DNA of 64,000 nucleotides from Nakamurella multipartita DSM 44233 (lineage in GTDB: Bacteria; Actinomycetota; Actinomycetes; Mycobacteriales; Nakamurellaceae), in contig NC_013235.1 of assembly GCF_000024365.1 (NCBI RefSeq), forward strand, positions 3,534,001-3,598,000, written 5' to 3'. Below are positions 1 to 9,252 of this stretch, in pieces. The notes beneath the pieces were generated by a model. That model was given only the letters and a program-made list of their open reading frames with translations, searched no databases and was not told the DNA's origin. The first letter of the stretch is position 1, and each line of letters opens with the position of its first letter. Position numbers and translations under genes: made by a program.

Positions 1-1875
1 GGTCGCCTTGCCGTAGACCACGTTCGAGGTGATGGTCAGCACCGACTGGGTGTGCACGGCTCCGCGGTAGCTGGGCTGCTGGCGGACCTTGTCCATAAAT
101 TCGCGGACCAACGCCACGGCGATCTCATCCACCCGGTCGTCGTCGTTGCCGAAGGTCGGGAACTCGCCGTCCACCAGATAGTCGGTGACCAGTCCACTCT
201 CGTCGCGCACGGGATGCACCCGGGCGTACTTGATGGCCGCCAGCGAGTCGGCCACCACGCTCAGGCCGGCGATGCCGCAGGCCAGGGTGCGCAGGATGGT
301 CTGGTCGTGCAGGGCCATTTCCAGCCGCTCGTAGGCGTACTTGTCGTGCATGTAGTGCACGCAGTTGAGCGCGTCGACGTAGGTCGCGGCCAGCCAGTCG
401 AGCATGGTGTCGAACCGGGCCTGCACGTCGTCGTAGTCAAGCGTGTCGCCGACCACCGGACCGGCCGGCAGCGCGGTCGCCGGCACCACCTGAACGCCCG
501 AGACCTCGTCCCGGCCACCGTTGATCGCATACAGCAGAGCCTTGGCCAGGTTGACCCGGGCGCCGAAGAACTGCATCTGCTTGCCCACCCGCATCGCCGA
601 GACGCAGCAGGCGATGGCCGCGTCGTCGCCCCAGTCGCCGCGGATCAGGTCGTCGGATTCGTACTGGATGGCCGAGGTGTCGATCGAGACCCGCGCGCAG
701 AACTCCTTGAACCCGTGCGGGAGCCGGTCGGTCCACAGCACGGTCAGGTTCGGCTCGGGCGCCGGGCCCAGGTTGTACAGGGTCTGCAGCATCCGGAACG
801 AGTTGCGGGTGACCAGCGGCCGGCCGTCCTCGCCGACGCCGCCGATGGTCTCGGTGACCCAGGTCGGGTCGCCGGAGAACAGCGCGTCGTACTCCGGGGT
901 GCGCAGGAAGCGCACGATACGCAGCTTGATCACCAGGTCGTCGATCATCTCCTGGGCGTCGGACTCGGTGATCAGGCCGGACTCCAGATCCCGCTGCAGG
1001 TAGACGTCCAGGAAGGTCGAGGTCCGGCCCAGCGACATGGCCGCGCCGTTCTGCTCCTTCACCGCACCCAGGTAGGCCAGGTACAGCCACTGGATGGCCT
1101 CCCGGGCGGTGGCCGCCGGGCGACGCACGTCGAAGCCGTAGCTGTCGGCCATCTGCACCAGTTCCTGCAGGGCCCGGACCTGCTCGGCGTTCTCCTCGCG
1201 ATCGCGGATGACGTCCTCGACGGAGGCCCGGGCGTCCAGCTCGGCCCGGTCGGCCTGCTTGGCCGCGATCAGCCGGTCCACGCCGTACAGGGCCACGCGC
1301 CGGTAGTCGCCGATGATGCGGCCGCGGCCGTAGGCATCGGGCAGGCCGGTGATGATGTGCGACCGGCGGGCCGCCCGCACGTCCGGCGGGTAGACGTCGA
1401 AGACGCCCTGATTGTGGGTCTTGCGATAGCTGGTGAAGATCTTCTTGACGATCGGGTCGGGTTCGTAACCGTAGGTCTTGAGTGCGTCCTCGACCATCCG
1501 CCAGCCACCGTTGGGCATGATCGCCCGCTTGAGCGGGGCGTCGGTCTGCAGGCCGACGATGATCTCGTTGTCCTTGTCGATGTAGCCCGGGGCGTGGGCC
1601 GTGATCGACGACGGGGTGTGCGCATCCACGTCGTAGATGCCCTTGGCCCGCTCCTGCGGAAACATGCCGGCCAAGGTCTGCCAGATGGCCGTGGTCCGCG
1701 GGGTGGGACCGGTCAGGAAGCTGTCGTCGCCGGTGTAGGGCGTGTAGTTGCGCTGGATGAAGTCCCGCACGTCGACGCCGTCGGCCCAGGGGCCGGGCGC
1801 GAAACCCGTCCAGGCGTCCAGGGTCGCGCCGGGACCGGTCGGACGGGTGGCTGTGGTGACCGGATAGCTGGTCAT
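1..1875 (-). CDS. pflB: Pyruvate formate-lyase (formate C-acetyltransferase), C-terminus off the window
   Basis: This enzyme cleaves pyruvate with CoA to acetyl-CoA and formate under anaerobic conditions, using a glycyl radical. 625 residues are visible from the ATG at 1875. The family is about 750-760 residues, so the C-terminal domain with the radical Gly (RVSGY) lies beyond position 1. The adjacent catalytic cysteines are present as A-I-A-C-C-V-S at residues 423-424 (603-614). An AAGGAG ribosome-binding site (1886-1891, complement) sits at normal spacing and supports this start. The activating enzyme PflA is not in the window. A GntR-type operator lies 47 bp upstream and is shared with adhE, which points to joint control of fermentation. 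Identification is firm. Confidence 0.96.
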   Translation of the reverse strand, partial: MTSYPVTTATRPTGPGATLDAWTGFAPGPWADGVDVRDFIQRNYTPYTGDDSFLTGPTPRTTAIWQTLAGMFPQERAKGIYDVDAHTPSSITAHAPGYIDKDNEIIVGLQTDAPLKRAIMPNGGWRMVEDALKTYGYEPDPIVKKIFTSYRKTHNQGVFDVYPPDVRAARRSHIITGLPDAYGRGRIIGDYRRVALYGVDRLIAAKQADRAELDARASVEDVIRDREENAEQVRALQELVQMADSYGFDVRRPAATAREAIQWLYLAYLGAVKEQNGAAMSLGRTSTFLDVYLQRDLESGLITESDAQEMIDDLVIKLRIVRFLRTPEYDALFSGDPTWVTETIGGVGEDGRPLVTRNSFRMLQTLYNLGPAPEPNLTVLWTDRLPHGFKEFCARVSIDTSAIQYESDDLIRGDWGDDAAIACCVSAMRVGKQMQFFGARVNLAKALLYAINGGRDEVSGVQVVPATALPAGPVVGDTLDYDDVQARFDTMLDWLAATYVDALNCVHYMHDKYAYERLEMALHDQTILRTLACGIAGLSVVADSLAAIKYARVHPVRDESGLVTDYLVDGEFPTFGNDDDRVDEIAVALVREFMDKVRQQPSYRGAVHTQSVLTITSNVVYGKAT

Positions 1876-1921
1876 GGTTGCTCGGCTCCTTGTGGGATCG
1901 GCCGTTCTCGGTTCTCACCTT

Positions 1922-1932
1922 TGGTTTGACCA
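1922..1932. promoter_or_regulatory. GntR/FadR-type operator upstream of pflB
   Basis: The sequence TGGTTTGACCA has perfect TGGT/ACCA arms around three bases and lies 47 bp upstream of the pflB ATG. The extended minus-strand form CCTATGGTCAAACCAAAGG nearly matches the element upstream of adhE. TGGTNNNACCA is the core recognised by FadR-subfamily GntR regulators such as PdhR and LldR. Which regulator binds here is inference; none is encoded in the window. Confidence 0.55.
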
Positions 1933-2002
1933 TAGGCACGAGAAGGGCCGGCCGACACGGTACAAAGTCCCTAGTTGGGCTGTCGCCGTTGGCCGAGCGA
2001 GG

Positions 2003-3616
2003 CTAGTTCGGCTGGGTGATCAGCTCCCACGGCGACGGCTTGTCCGGGCTGGTCGGCGGGGCGCCCGGCACGTCGCCCTGCGACCAGAAGCGGGCCTGCC
2101 AGCCGATGCCGTCGTGCAGCACGCGACTGCCGGCGACGTAGACGTCGGTCGGACTCCATTCCGGGTACGTGCCGGCCGGCAGGGTCGGCGTGGGGACCGG
2201 GGTGTCGCCAGGCAGGACCGGACCGATCAGGCTCCAGGGCGACTGGTTGGCGCTGGCCACCGGCAGGTCGGGCTGATCGCCCTGGGTGTACCACTTGGCC
2301 TGGTAGACGTTCTTGTGCCAGACCACCTTCGTGCCCTTGGGATACCCCTGGTTCTCGTTCCAGATCTGGTACGGCGAGCTGGCCGGATCGTCGACGATCT
2401 CGCTGGTGGTGGCCCGGGCCGGCTGGCCGGCGCCGGTCGAGGTGGGCGCCGGAGCCGTCGTCCCGGTCGTCGGCGCGTCGGTGGTGCTCGCCCGCGCCTG
2501 CCCGCTGCCGAACTGGACGAAGATCGCGCCGAACGCCCCGGGCTGCTGCTCGATCCCGCTGCAGACGTCGGAGACGACCTTCACGTCGGGATAGTTGGGC
2601 CCGCACGACTGGTCCCGGTTGGCCGACCACATGGACAGCCGGGACAGCTTGTGCTGCTGGGCGAACGCCACCGTCTGGTTGGCGTCGTCCAGGGAGAACA
2701 CCTCGGCGGGGATGTCGTTCTGGCCGATCATCGGGGTCGCCCCGATCAGGTTCCAGGCCTGCGAGTCGCTCAGGTCCAGTCCGGCCGCGGACCACGCGTC
2801 CTGGATCTGCTGCTGCAGCGCCGTCAGCGCCAACTCCCCCTGCTGGGCCATGGTGCGGCCCTCGGGGAACGGCTCGCCGTAGTCCATCGTCATGGCGTTG
2901 ATGCCGGCCGGCCGTGCGCCGCCGGCCAGCATCGAGGAGACCACGGCCTGCCCCTCGGTGGTCAGCCCGGTCGAGATCACCGGCAGGGTGAGCCAGACGT
3001 CGAGGTTCTTGCCGGCGGCCTGGCGCTGCGCCACCAGGGCGGCGATCGCCTGCGCGCGACGCTGGTTGACCTCGTTGGTCATCGACGCCTGGCCCTCGAT
3101 GTCCAGGTCGATGTCGGTCAGGTCGTAGCGGTCGACGACGGAGGCGTAGGCGGCGGTCAACGCGGCCACGTCGGTGCAGCCGATGGCCAGCTCCGAGTTG
3201 GCGGCCCCGCCGAACGAGACGGAGACCGTGCCGCCGAGCTGCCGCAGCCGGGCCACCCGGCGGTCCAGGTCGAGCTGGTCGGCCGCCTGGTCCATCGAGT
3301 ACACCCCGCCCCAGCTCGGGTCACAGGGGGTGTCCTTGGCGCTGACGATGAAGGCCAGCACCGCCGAGGCGCTGGTGGCGTCCTCGAAGGCGTAGCTCGG
3401 GGTCGAGGTGACGTCGACGTAGGGCGCGAACCACGACGGGGGTCCGATCGCCGCCACGGCTGCCTCTTCCTGTTGCCGGAACCAGTACCATCCGCCACCG
3501 GCCGCCGCCGCGACCACCGCGACGACCAGGAAGACGCGGAACCACGACAGGTGGCGGCCCTCCTCGTTCGCCGGGGCCACGGTGGCTTCGGTGTCGAGCA
3601 CATCCCCTTCGTTCAC
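2003..3616 (-). CDS. Membrane-anchored GH18 glycosidase with C-terminal chitin-binding-type modules
   Basis: A 537-residue protein. One N-terminal membrane segment (about residues 25-46) is followed by a GH18 domain carrying the DxxDxDxE signature D-I-D-L-D-I-E, with Glu174 as the catalytic acid. A Pro/Thr-rich linker (about 390-415) leads to two Trp/Tyr-rich modules at roughly 420-465 and 490-535 that resemble CBM5/12 chitin-binding domains. The expected substrate is a beta-1,4-GlcNAc-type polymer at the cell surface. The GTG start overlaps the stop of the upstream glycosyltransferase by four bases (GTGA), so the two are translationally coupled; this suggests it trims or releases the polymer that enzyme makes. 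The polymer's identity is unknown. Confidence 0.85.
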   Translation of the reverse strand: MNEGDVLDTEATVAPANEEGRHLSWFRVFLVVAVVAAAAGGGWYWFRQQEEAAVAAIGPPSWFAPYVDVTSTPSYAFEDATSASAVLAFIVSAKDTPCDPSWGGVYSMDQAADQLDLDRRVARLRQLGGTVSVSFGGAANSELAIGCTDVAALTAAYASVVDRYDLTDIDLDIEGQASMTNEVNQRRAQAIAALVAQRQAAGKNLDVWLTLPVISTGLTTEGQAVVSSMLAGGARPAGINAMTMDYGEPFPEGRTMAQQGELALTALQQQIQDAWSAAGLDLSDSQAWNLIGATPMIGQNDIPAEVFSLDDANQTVAFAQQHKLSRLSMWSANRDQSCGPNYPDVKVVSDVCSGIEQQPGAFGAIFVQFGSGQARASTTDAPTTGTTAPAPTSTGAGQPARATTSEIVDDPASSPYQIWNENQGYPKGTKVVWHKNVYQAKWYTQGDQPDLPVASANQSPWSLIGPVLPGDTPVPTPTLPAGTYPEWSPTDVYVAGSRVLHDGIGWQARFWSQGDVPGAPPTSPDKPSPWELITQPN

Positions 3617-6273
3617 GACTGATCGACCGCCCGTTCCCCGTCCGTCCGTTCCCGCCGGTCGCCTGCCCGCCGCGCCGCGCCGTCACCGGCGCGATCGCCG
3701 GCTCGCCGCTCGAACCCGTCGCCGTTGCGGTCACCCGCCCGACGGTCCAACCCGGCCTGGTCGCTGGCCCGCCGGCCGTAACTGAGCTGGTCGCTGGCCC
3801 GGCGGCCGAAGGCGACCTGATCGCCCTCCCGCCGGGCAGCCGCCGGATCGCCCGGGCCGTCGACCCGGTCGGTCGCCCGCCGCCCGTAACCCTGCGGCGC
3901 ACGGTCGGTGGACCGCCGCCCGTAGAGCACCGGCGCCTCCGGCACGTCGGCCAGGATCCGGAACATGCCGGCGCTCTCAGAGACGTAGTCGCCGTTCGCG
4001 GTGCCCGCGGCGCCCTGGTACAGCACGTCCCGCCAGCCCGGGGCGGCCGGTTCCGGCGCCGCCCGGCGCCGGCGGACTCGCACGACCTCCCGCGGCTTGT
4101 CGTCCACGTACAGCCGCTCGACGAAGCCCAACCACACATCGACCAGAGCGAACTGCACGCCGACCAGCGCGACCAGGGCGTAGGCGGCGGTCGTGGCGTT
4201 GAACGCGCCGAAGATGAAGTTGCCCCAGAACCCGTTGACCCAGCCGCGCCAGGCGGTCCAGACCGACCAGCCGATGATCACGAACGGGCTGAACGCGAAC
4301 AGCAGCGGGGTCGCGGTCCGGTTGGCCACCTTGGGGGTCCGGGCGAACGGGATCCGGCGGCCGGTGATGGCCTGCTGGATGGACTTGAACACCCCGGCCA
4401 GGTTGACCGGCAACAGGATCAGGTTGAAGCCGTAGACCCGGAAGATGTCCATCCGCTTGTAGCCGCACCGCTTGAGATCCGAGGACATCGCGGCGAAATA
4501 GGGCAGCGCGGCCAGCAGCACCAGCGGGCTGAGCAGCCGGTTGTTGAACGGGTACACCAGCAGCAGCACCAGCGCGAAACTGCTCCAGCAGGTCGAGGCG
4601 AGATAGTTGACCCGCAGCAGCGTCTCCAGCGCCCGGTTGTTCTGCGCCCGCTTGCTCCGCGTCTGCCGCAGCGTCCAGAGTTTGGGCATGATGATCAGCC
4701 CGCCGTTGGCCCAGCGGCGGCGCTGGATGCACAGGGAGCCGAAGTCCGGCGGGGTCGCCGAGTAGCTCAGCCGTTCCGGGTAGTTCAGCAGCCACCAGCC
4801 GTGGATGGCCATGTCGACGCTCGACTCGGTGTCCTCGATGACGGTGCGGTCCATGACGTACCGGCGGATCTCGAACCCGCCCTGGTGCTCGATCTCGACG
4901 ATGTCGTCCAGGGCCCGCTTGCGGATGACCGCGTTGGCCCCGACCCAGAAAGTGGCCCCGTAGTAGCTCATCCCCTGGTGCACGATGTGCTGCAGGTCGG
5001 TGGTCGCGCCGGACAGCCGCTCCATCCGGGTCGGCGAGCCGGGGAAGGCCGAGTACGGGGTCTGGATGACGGCCAGCTTGGCGTTCTCCGGCTGGCACAT
5101 CACGTACACCAGGCGCAGGCAGTACTCGGGCAGCACGATGCTGTCCGCGTCCAGGGTGAGGATGAAGTCGGCGTCCGGGATCATCAGCGATCCGGAGGCG
5201 CCGGCGGTCGAGAGCACCTTGCCCTGCGGCGTTTCCTTGACCTCGTAGCTGTGGCCCATCAGGCCGATGTAGCTGTTGAGGTTCATCGCCTTGTTCGCCT
5301 CCTGGGACAGCGAGCTGTACAGCTTGCGCTCGAAGGAGGTCACCTCCCCGCGGAAGGTCCAGGCCAGCCGGCGGTGCAGCTGCAGCATCCGGGCCCGGGG
5401 CAGCGGGCTCTGATCGTCGGCCCCGGCGACCAGCGCGGCGCCGACCGCCGCGAAGTCGTCGGCCAGGGCGCCCAGGACCTGCTCGGCGAAGAACTTGTCG
5501 ACGTGGTCGGCGATCGGCTCCTGCGCCTGACGCATCCGCAGCCAGTTCACGGCCCAGGTGAACTCGGTGGCCAGCTCGCGCATCTGGGCGATGACCTGCT
5601 CCGGCTCCGGGTCCTCCAGCTCGGACATCTCGAACTGCTCGAGGGTGCGAGCGAATCGTTCGCGCGGCTCGGACAGCCACTCCTCCAACTCCCCCGGCAA
5701 CGCCCGGGCCCCCTCCAGCAGCGCTTGGTTGGCCGCCGACCCCGGGTTGGGCGGGTCGTCCAGCAGCAGCACCACGCGCAGGAACGGGTACTCCTGCATC
5801 AGCGCCGAGAGCAGCGTCTTGCGCACCACCGCGATCTCCTCGCGGTAGGAGGGCACGAGCACGGTCATCGTCGGCAGGGTCGTGTCGAAGAAGCCGTCGA
5901 TGACGGCCCGCGGCACCCGCCGGTGGGCCCGGCTGCGGTACAGCGCACCCTGCCGGGCGACCAGGTAGAGCAGCGCGGACAGCGCCAGCACCGAGGTGAT
6001 GCCGACGTAGACGATCGTCTCGACCAGGAAGTCGATGTTGTTCTGGTACGAGCTGTTGATGATGCCGGTGATGAAGTAGCCGAAGACGTAGGCCAGCCAG
6101 GCCAGGATCGTGAAGATGATCGCGATCCGGCCGACGGCGATCAGCCCGTCGCTGGCCGGCGGGGCCACCGGGGGCAACGGCTTGACCCGCAGGTCCGATC
6201 CGCGCTGTCGCTTGGGCCCGGCCGGGTTCGTCGGAATCGCGGTCGGCGCGGGCGCGTCAACGTCACCGGTCAT
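3613..6273 (-). CDS. Processive family-2 glycosyltransferase with C-terminal RRxxDR repeats
   Basis: An 886-residue integral membrane polysaccharide synthase. Two N-terminal membrane helices (about 44-68 and 80-105) precede a GT2 core with D172-D173-P, DxD as D-A-D at 374-376, an E-D pair at 479-480 and Q-R-R-R-W at 516-520, the signature of cellulose/chitin/hyaluronan-type synthases. Several further membrane helices follow (about 560-730). About 160 charged residues (roughly 185-345) are inserted between the first Asp pair and DxD, which is long for the family. The last ~120 residues hold about eight copies of a [YF]-G-R-R-[AS]-[ST]-D-[RQ]-like unit. It is coupled to the GH18 gene. The synthase class is clear; donor sugar and polymer are unknown. 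Confidence 0.88.
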   Translation of the reverse strand: MTGDVDAPAPTAIPTNPAGPKRQRGSDLRVKPLPPVAPPASDGLIAVGRIAIIFTILAWLAYVFGYFITGIINSSYQNNIDFLVETIVYVGITSVLALSALLYLVARQGALYRSRAHRRVPRAVIDGFFDTTLPTMTVLVPSYREEIAVVRKTLLSALMQEYPFLRVVLLLDDPPNPGSAANQALLEGARALPGELEEWLSEPRERFARTLEQFEMSELEDPEPEQVIAQMRELATEFTWAVNWLRMRQAQEPIADHVDKFFAEQVLGALADDFAAVGAALVAGADDQSPLPRARMLQLHRRLAWTFRGEVTSFERKLYSSLSQEANKAMNLNSYIGLMGHSYEVKETPQGKVLSTAGASGSLMIPDADFILTLDADSIVLPEYCLRLVYVMCQPENAKLAVIQTPYSAFPGSPTRMERLSGATTDLQHIVHQGMSYYGATFWVGANAVIRKRALDDIVEIEHQGGFEIRRYVMDRTVIEDTESSVDMAIHGWWLLNYPERLSYSATPPDFGSLCIQRRRWANGGLIIMPKLWTLRQTRSKRAQNNRALETLLRVNYLASTCWSSFALVLLLVYPFNNRLLSPLVLLAALPYFAAMSSDLKRCGYKRMDIFRVYGFNLILLPVNLAGVFKSIQQAITGRRIPFARTPKVANRTATPLLFAFSPFVIIGWSVWTAWRGWVNGFWGNFIFGAFNATTAAYALVALVGVQFALVDVWLGFVERLYVDDKPREVVRVRRRRAAPEPAAPGWRDVLYQGAAGTANGDYVSESAGMFRILADVPEAPVLYGRRSTDRAPQGYGRRATDRVDGPGDPAAARREGDQVAFGRRASDQLSYGRRASDQAGLDRRAGDRNGDGFERRAGDRAGDGAARRAGDRRERTDGERAVDQS

Positions 6274-6314
6274 CTGCTCTCCTGCCCCCGCTTACCTGGA
6301 GTCACATCCGTTGA

Positions 6315-6328
6315 CACTCGTCCGAGTG
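6315..6328. promoter_or_regulatory. Short palindrome upstream of the glycosyltransferase gene
   Basis: CACTCG-TC-CGAGTG is a perfect 6+2+6 inverted repeat about 42 bp upstream of the glycosyltransferase ATG, in the 182-bp gap between it and the end of adhE. It could be an operator for the GT2-GH18 pair. No regulator is assigned, and a palindrome this short could occur by chance in GC-rich DNA. Confidence 0.3.
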
Positions 6329-6455
6329 ATGTCATTCGAACGGGTCAAACGGGTGATTTACACCCATTCAGGGTATCGCAGAAGATCAAGAGATCGCGCA
6401 ACGGGCCGATGCCTCACCCGAGTGAGCCATCGGTCCGTTGTCGGCGGATCGCCGG

Positions 6456-9170
6456 TCAGCTGACTGCGACCGCGTCCAGCCGCGCCTTGGCCGGCTGGTA
6501 GCCGATGCCGTAGTAGGCGGCCGTCATGATCACCTTCATGTCGGCCAGCATCGGCATCCGCGGGTTGGCCGGCGCGCACTGGTCGCGGTAGGCCCCCATG
6601 GCCAGCAGGTCGAGCTCGCCGAGGAAGACCTGCTCGTCCACCCCCTGGGCCTGGAACGAGGCCGGGATGCCGACCATCGCCCGCAGCTGCTCGACCGCGG
6701 TGGCGTAGGACTCGACACCTTCGGCCGGGGTGGCCGCCGGCAGCCCGAGCATGGCCGCGATCTGCTGGAACCGCTCCGGCGCGACATAGCTCTCGTACTT
6801 GGGCCAGCTGGTCAGCTTGGTCGGCACGGTGCCGTTGTAGCGGATCACGTGCGGGAGCAGCGTGGCGTTGGTCCGGCCGTGCACCAGGTGGTAGCGCCCG
6901 CCGATGGTGTGGGCCATGGCGTGCACGATGCCCAGGAAGGCGTTGCCGAAGGCCATGCCGGCGATGGTGCCGGCGTTGTGCATCTTCTCCCGGGCCTTGA
7001 CCGTGGCCGGGTCCTTCGGGTCACCGTTCACCGAAGTGGCCAGGTTCGCGAAGATCAGCCGGATGGCCTGCAGGGCCATGCCGTCGGTGAAGTCGTTCGC
7101 GTACACCGACACGAACGCCTCGGTGGCGTGGGTCAGCGCGTCGAAGCCCGAGTCGGCGGCCAGCGAGGCCGGCATCTTGCCGGTCAGCACCGGGTCGATG
7201 ATGGCCACGGTCGGGGTCAGCGCGTAGTCGGCCAGCGGGTACTTCACCCCGGTGGTCGGGTCGGTGATCACCGCGAACGGGGTCACTTCGGCGCCGGTGC
7301 CGGACGTGGTCGGCACGCAGACCAGCTTGGCCAGGGCGCCCAGCCGGGGGAAGCGGAACGCGCGCTTGCGCACGTCGAAGAACTTCTCCTTCAGGTCGGC
7401 GAAGACGGTGTCCGGGTGCTCGTAGAGCAGCCACATCACCTTGGCCGCGTCCATCGGCGAACCGCCGCCGAGGGCGATGATGGTGTCGGGCTTGAAGTCC
7501 CGCATCAGATCCGCCCCCTTGTAGACGGTCTGCACGCTCGGTTCGGGCTCCACGCCGTCGATGATCTGCAGCGAGACCGGCTGCTGCCGGCGGCGCAGCA
7601 CGTCGATGATCCGGTCGGCGAAGCCGAGCTTGGTCATCGTCGAGTCAGTGACGATGGTGACCCGGTGCACGTCGGGCATGTCGATCAGGTACCGGACCGC
7701 GTTCGGCTCGAAGTAGGTCTTGGCCGGCACCTTGAACCACTGCAGGTTGTTGTTGCGCCGGGCCACCCGCTTGATGTTGACCAGGTTGATCGCCGAGACG
7801 TTGCCCGAAACCGAGTTGTGCCCGTACGAACCGCAGGACAGGGTCAGCGACGGCGCCAGCGCGTTGTAGATGTCGCCGATGCCGCCCATCGAGGTGGGCG
7901 AATCGCGGATGATCCGCACGGCCTTGACCCGCCGGCCGAACTCGACCGCGAGTGCCTCGTCACCGGTGTGGATGGCGGCGCTGTGGCCCAAGCCGTCCAA
8001 CTCGACCATCTGCTCGGCCAGCTCGATCCCGTGCTGCGCGTCGCGGGCGGCCAGCACGGCCAGCACCGGGCACAGCTTCTCCCGGGTCAGTGGCTGACCC
8101 GGTCCGACGAACGGCACCTCGACCAGGATGATCGAGGTCTCCTCGGGCACCTCGAAGCCGGCCCCGCGGGCGATCCATTGCGGGCTCTGCCCGACCGCCG
8201 CGGCGTTGAGCTTGGCTCCGCCGCAGGCGGTCCCGTCGGCCCGGACCCCGAAGAGGAACTCCTCGAGCCGCGCCTTCTCCTGCGCGTTGGCGCGGTAGGC
8301 GTGCAGCCGGTCGAACTCGGCCATCGCTTGTTCGTAGATCGGCTCGTCCAGGATGACCGCCTGCTCCGAGGCACAGATCATCCCGTTGTCGAACGACTTG
8401 GACACGACCACGTCGTTGACCGCGCGGGCCAGTTGGGCGGTGCGCTCGATGAAGGCGGGCACGTTGCCGGCGCCGACGCCCAGGGCCGGCTTGCCGCAGC
8501 TGTAGGCGGCCTTGACCATGGCGTTGCCGCCGGTGGCCAGGATGGTGGCGACGTCCGGGTGGTTCATCAGCGCGCCGGTGGCCTCGATCGAGGGGTGCTC
8601 GATCCACTGGATGCAGTGCTCGGGGGCGCCGGCGGCGACCGCCGCGTCGCGGACGATCCGGGCGGCCAGGGCCGAGGACTGCTGGGCGGCCGGGTGGAAC
8701 CCGAAGACGATCGGGTTGCGGGTCTTGAGGGCCAGCAGGCTCTTGAAGATGGTGGTCGAGGTCGGGTTGGTGACCGGGGTGATGCCGGCGACGACGCCGA
8801 CCGGCTCGGCGATCTCGGTGATGCCGGTGATCTCGTCGGTGCTGATCACGCCCACGGTGCCCAGGTACTTCATGGAGTTGGTGACGTGCTCGCAGGCGAA
8901 GATGTTCTTGACGGCCTTGTCCTCGAACACGCCGCGCCCGGTCTCGGCGACGGCGGCCTGGGCCAGCTGGCCGTGCTGATCCAGCGCGGCGACGGCGGCC
9001 TTCTTGACGATGTAGTCGATCTTCTCCTGGTCGAAGTCGGCGTACTCGTCGAGCGCGGTCAGGGCGCGCGCGACCAGCATGTCGATCTCATTGACCGGCG
9101 GCCGGTCGAGCCGGTCACCCTCGGTCAGCTCCTGCGGGGTACGAACGGCGGGCAGGGTGGGTGCAGCCAT
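6456..9170 (-). CDS. adhE: Bifunctional acetaldehyde/alcohol dehydrogenase AdhE
   Basis: Reduces acetyl-CoA to acetaldehyde and then ethanol with NADH, re-oxidising cofactor during fermentation. The 904-residue length fits the family (870-900). The N-terminal half is a CoA-acylating aldehyde dehydrogenase with catalytic Cys266 in the M-I-C-A-S-E segment. The C-terminal half is an iron-dependent alcohol dehydrogenase whose His ligands lie in the H-A-M-A-H-T-I-G-G and H-L-V-H-G-R segment. The ATG at 9170 is preceded by a GGGAG-type ribosome-binding site. The reading frame stays open further upstream, but that extension crosses the promoter and operator. AdhE consumes the acetyl-CoA made by PflB, and both genes carry the same operator. 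Confidence 0.96.
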   Translation of the reverse strand: MAAPTLPAVRTPQELTEGDRLDRPPVNEIDMLVARALTALDEYADFDQEKIDYIVKKAAVAALDQHGQLAQAAVAETGRGVFEDKAVKNIFACEHVTNSMKYLGTVGVISTDEITGITEIAEPVGVVAGITPVTNPTSTTIFKSLLALKTRNPIVFGFHPAAQQSSALAARIVRDAAVAAGAPEHCIQWIEHPSIEATGALMNHPDVATILATGGNAMVKAAYSCGKPALGVGAGNVPAFIERTAQLARAVNDVVVSKSFDNGMICASEQAVILDEPIYEQAMAEFDRLHAYRANAQEKARLEEFLFGVRADGTACGGAKLNAAAVGQSPQWIARGAGFEVPEETSIILVEVPFVGPGQPLTREKLCPVLAVLAARDAQHGIELAEQMVELDGLGHSAAIHTGDEALAVEFGRRVKAVRIIRDSPTSMGGIGDIYNALAPSLTLSCGSYGHNSVSGNVSAINLVNIKRVARRNNNLQWFKVPAKTYFEPNAVRYLIDMPDVHRVTIVTDSTMTKLGFADRIIDVLRRRQQPVSLQIIDGVEPEPSVQTVYKGADLMRDFKPDTIIALGGGSPMDAAKVMWLLYEHPDTVFADLKEKFFDVRKRAFRFPRLGALAKLVCVPTTSGTGAEVTPFAVITDPTTGVKYPLADYALTPTVAIIDPVLTGKMPASLAADSGFDALTHATEAFVSVYANDFTDGMALQAIRLIFANLATSVNGDPKDPATVKAREKMHNAGTIAGMAFGNAFLGIVHAMAHTIGGRYHLVHGRTNATLLPHVIRYNGTVPTKLTSWPKYESYVAPERFQQIAAMLGLPAATPAEGVESYATAVEQLRAMVGIPASFQAQGVDEQVFLGELDLLAMGAYRDQCAPANPRMPMLADMKVIMTAAYYGIGYQPAKARLDAVAVS

Positions 9171-9190
9171 GTTCTCTGGTCTCCCTCGGC

Positions 9191-9215
9191 GGTTCAGATG
9201 TGTCACCTCTGAACC
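9191..9215. promoter_or_regulatory. 8-bp-arm palindrome in the adhE leader
   Basis: On the minus strand GGTTCAGA and TCTGAACC form perfect 8-bp arms around nine bases, 21-45 bp upstream of the adhE ATG. It lies between the TGGTNNNACCA operator and the start codon. It could be a second operator or a leader hairpin; the sequence does not decide between them. Confidence 0.4.
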
Positions 9216-9229
9216 TAGGGAGAGTCCTA

Positions 9230-9240
9230 TGGTCAGACCA
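9230..9240. promoter_or_regulatory. GntR/FadR-type operator upstream of adhE
   Basis: TGGTCAGACCA is a perfect 5+1+5 palindrome 60 bp upstream of adhE, inside the block CCTATGGTCAGACCAAGG. The same block, with one substitution and one extra base, lies upstream of pflB at 1919-1936. A shared GntR-family regulator responding to a pyruvate-linked metabolite is the simplest reading. Confidence 0.55.
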
Positions 9241-9252
9241 AGGTCGAAGGTC

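Noticed and set aside
52-1929. Long open frame on the plus strand opposite pflB
   Set aside because: GC-rich codon bias leaves the antisense frame open; the translation (V/G/H/R-rich) has no domain pattern, while the minus strand encodes an intact PflB.
6438-9212. 924-codon open frame antisense to adhE
   Set aside because: Shadow of AdhE; no recognisable domains, no ribosome-binding site and a composition typical of antisense GC-rich frames.
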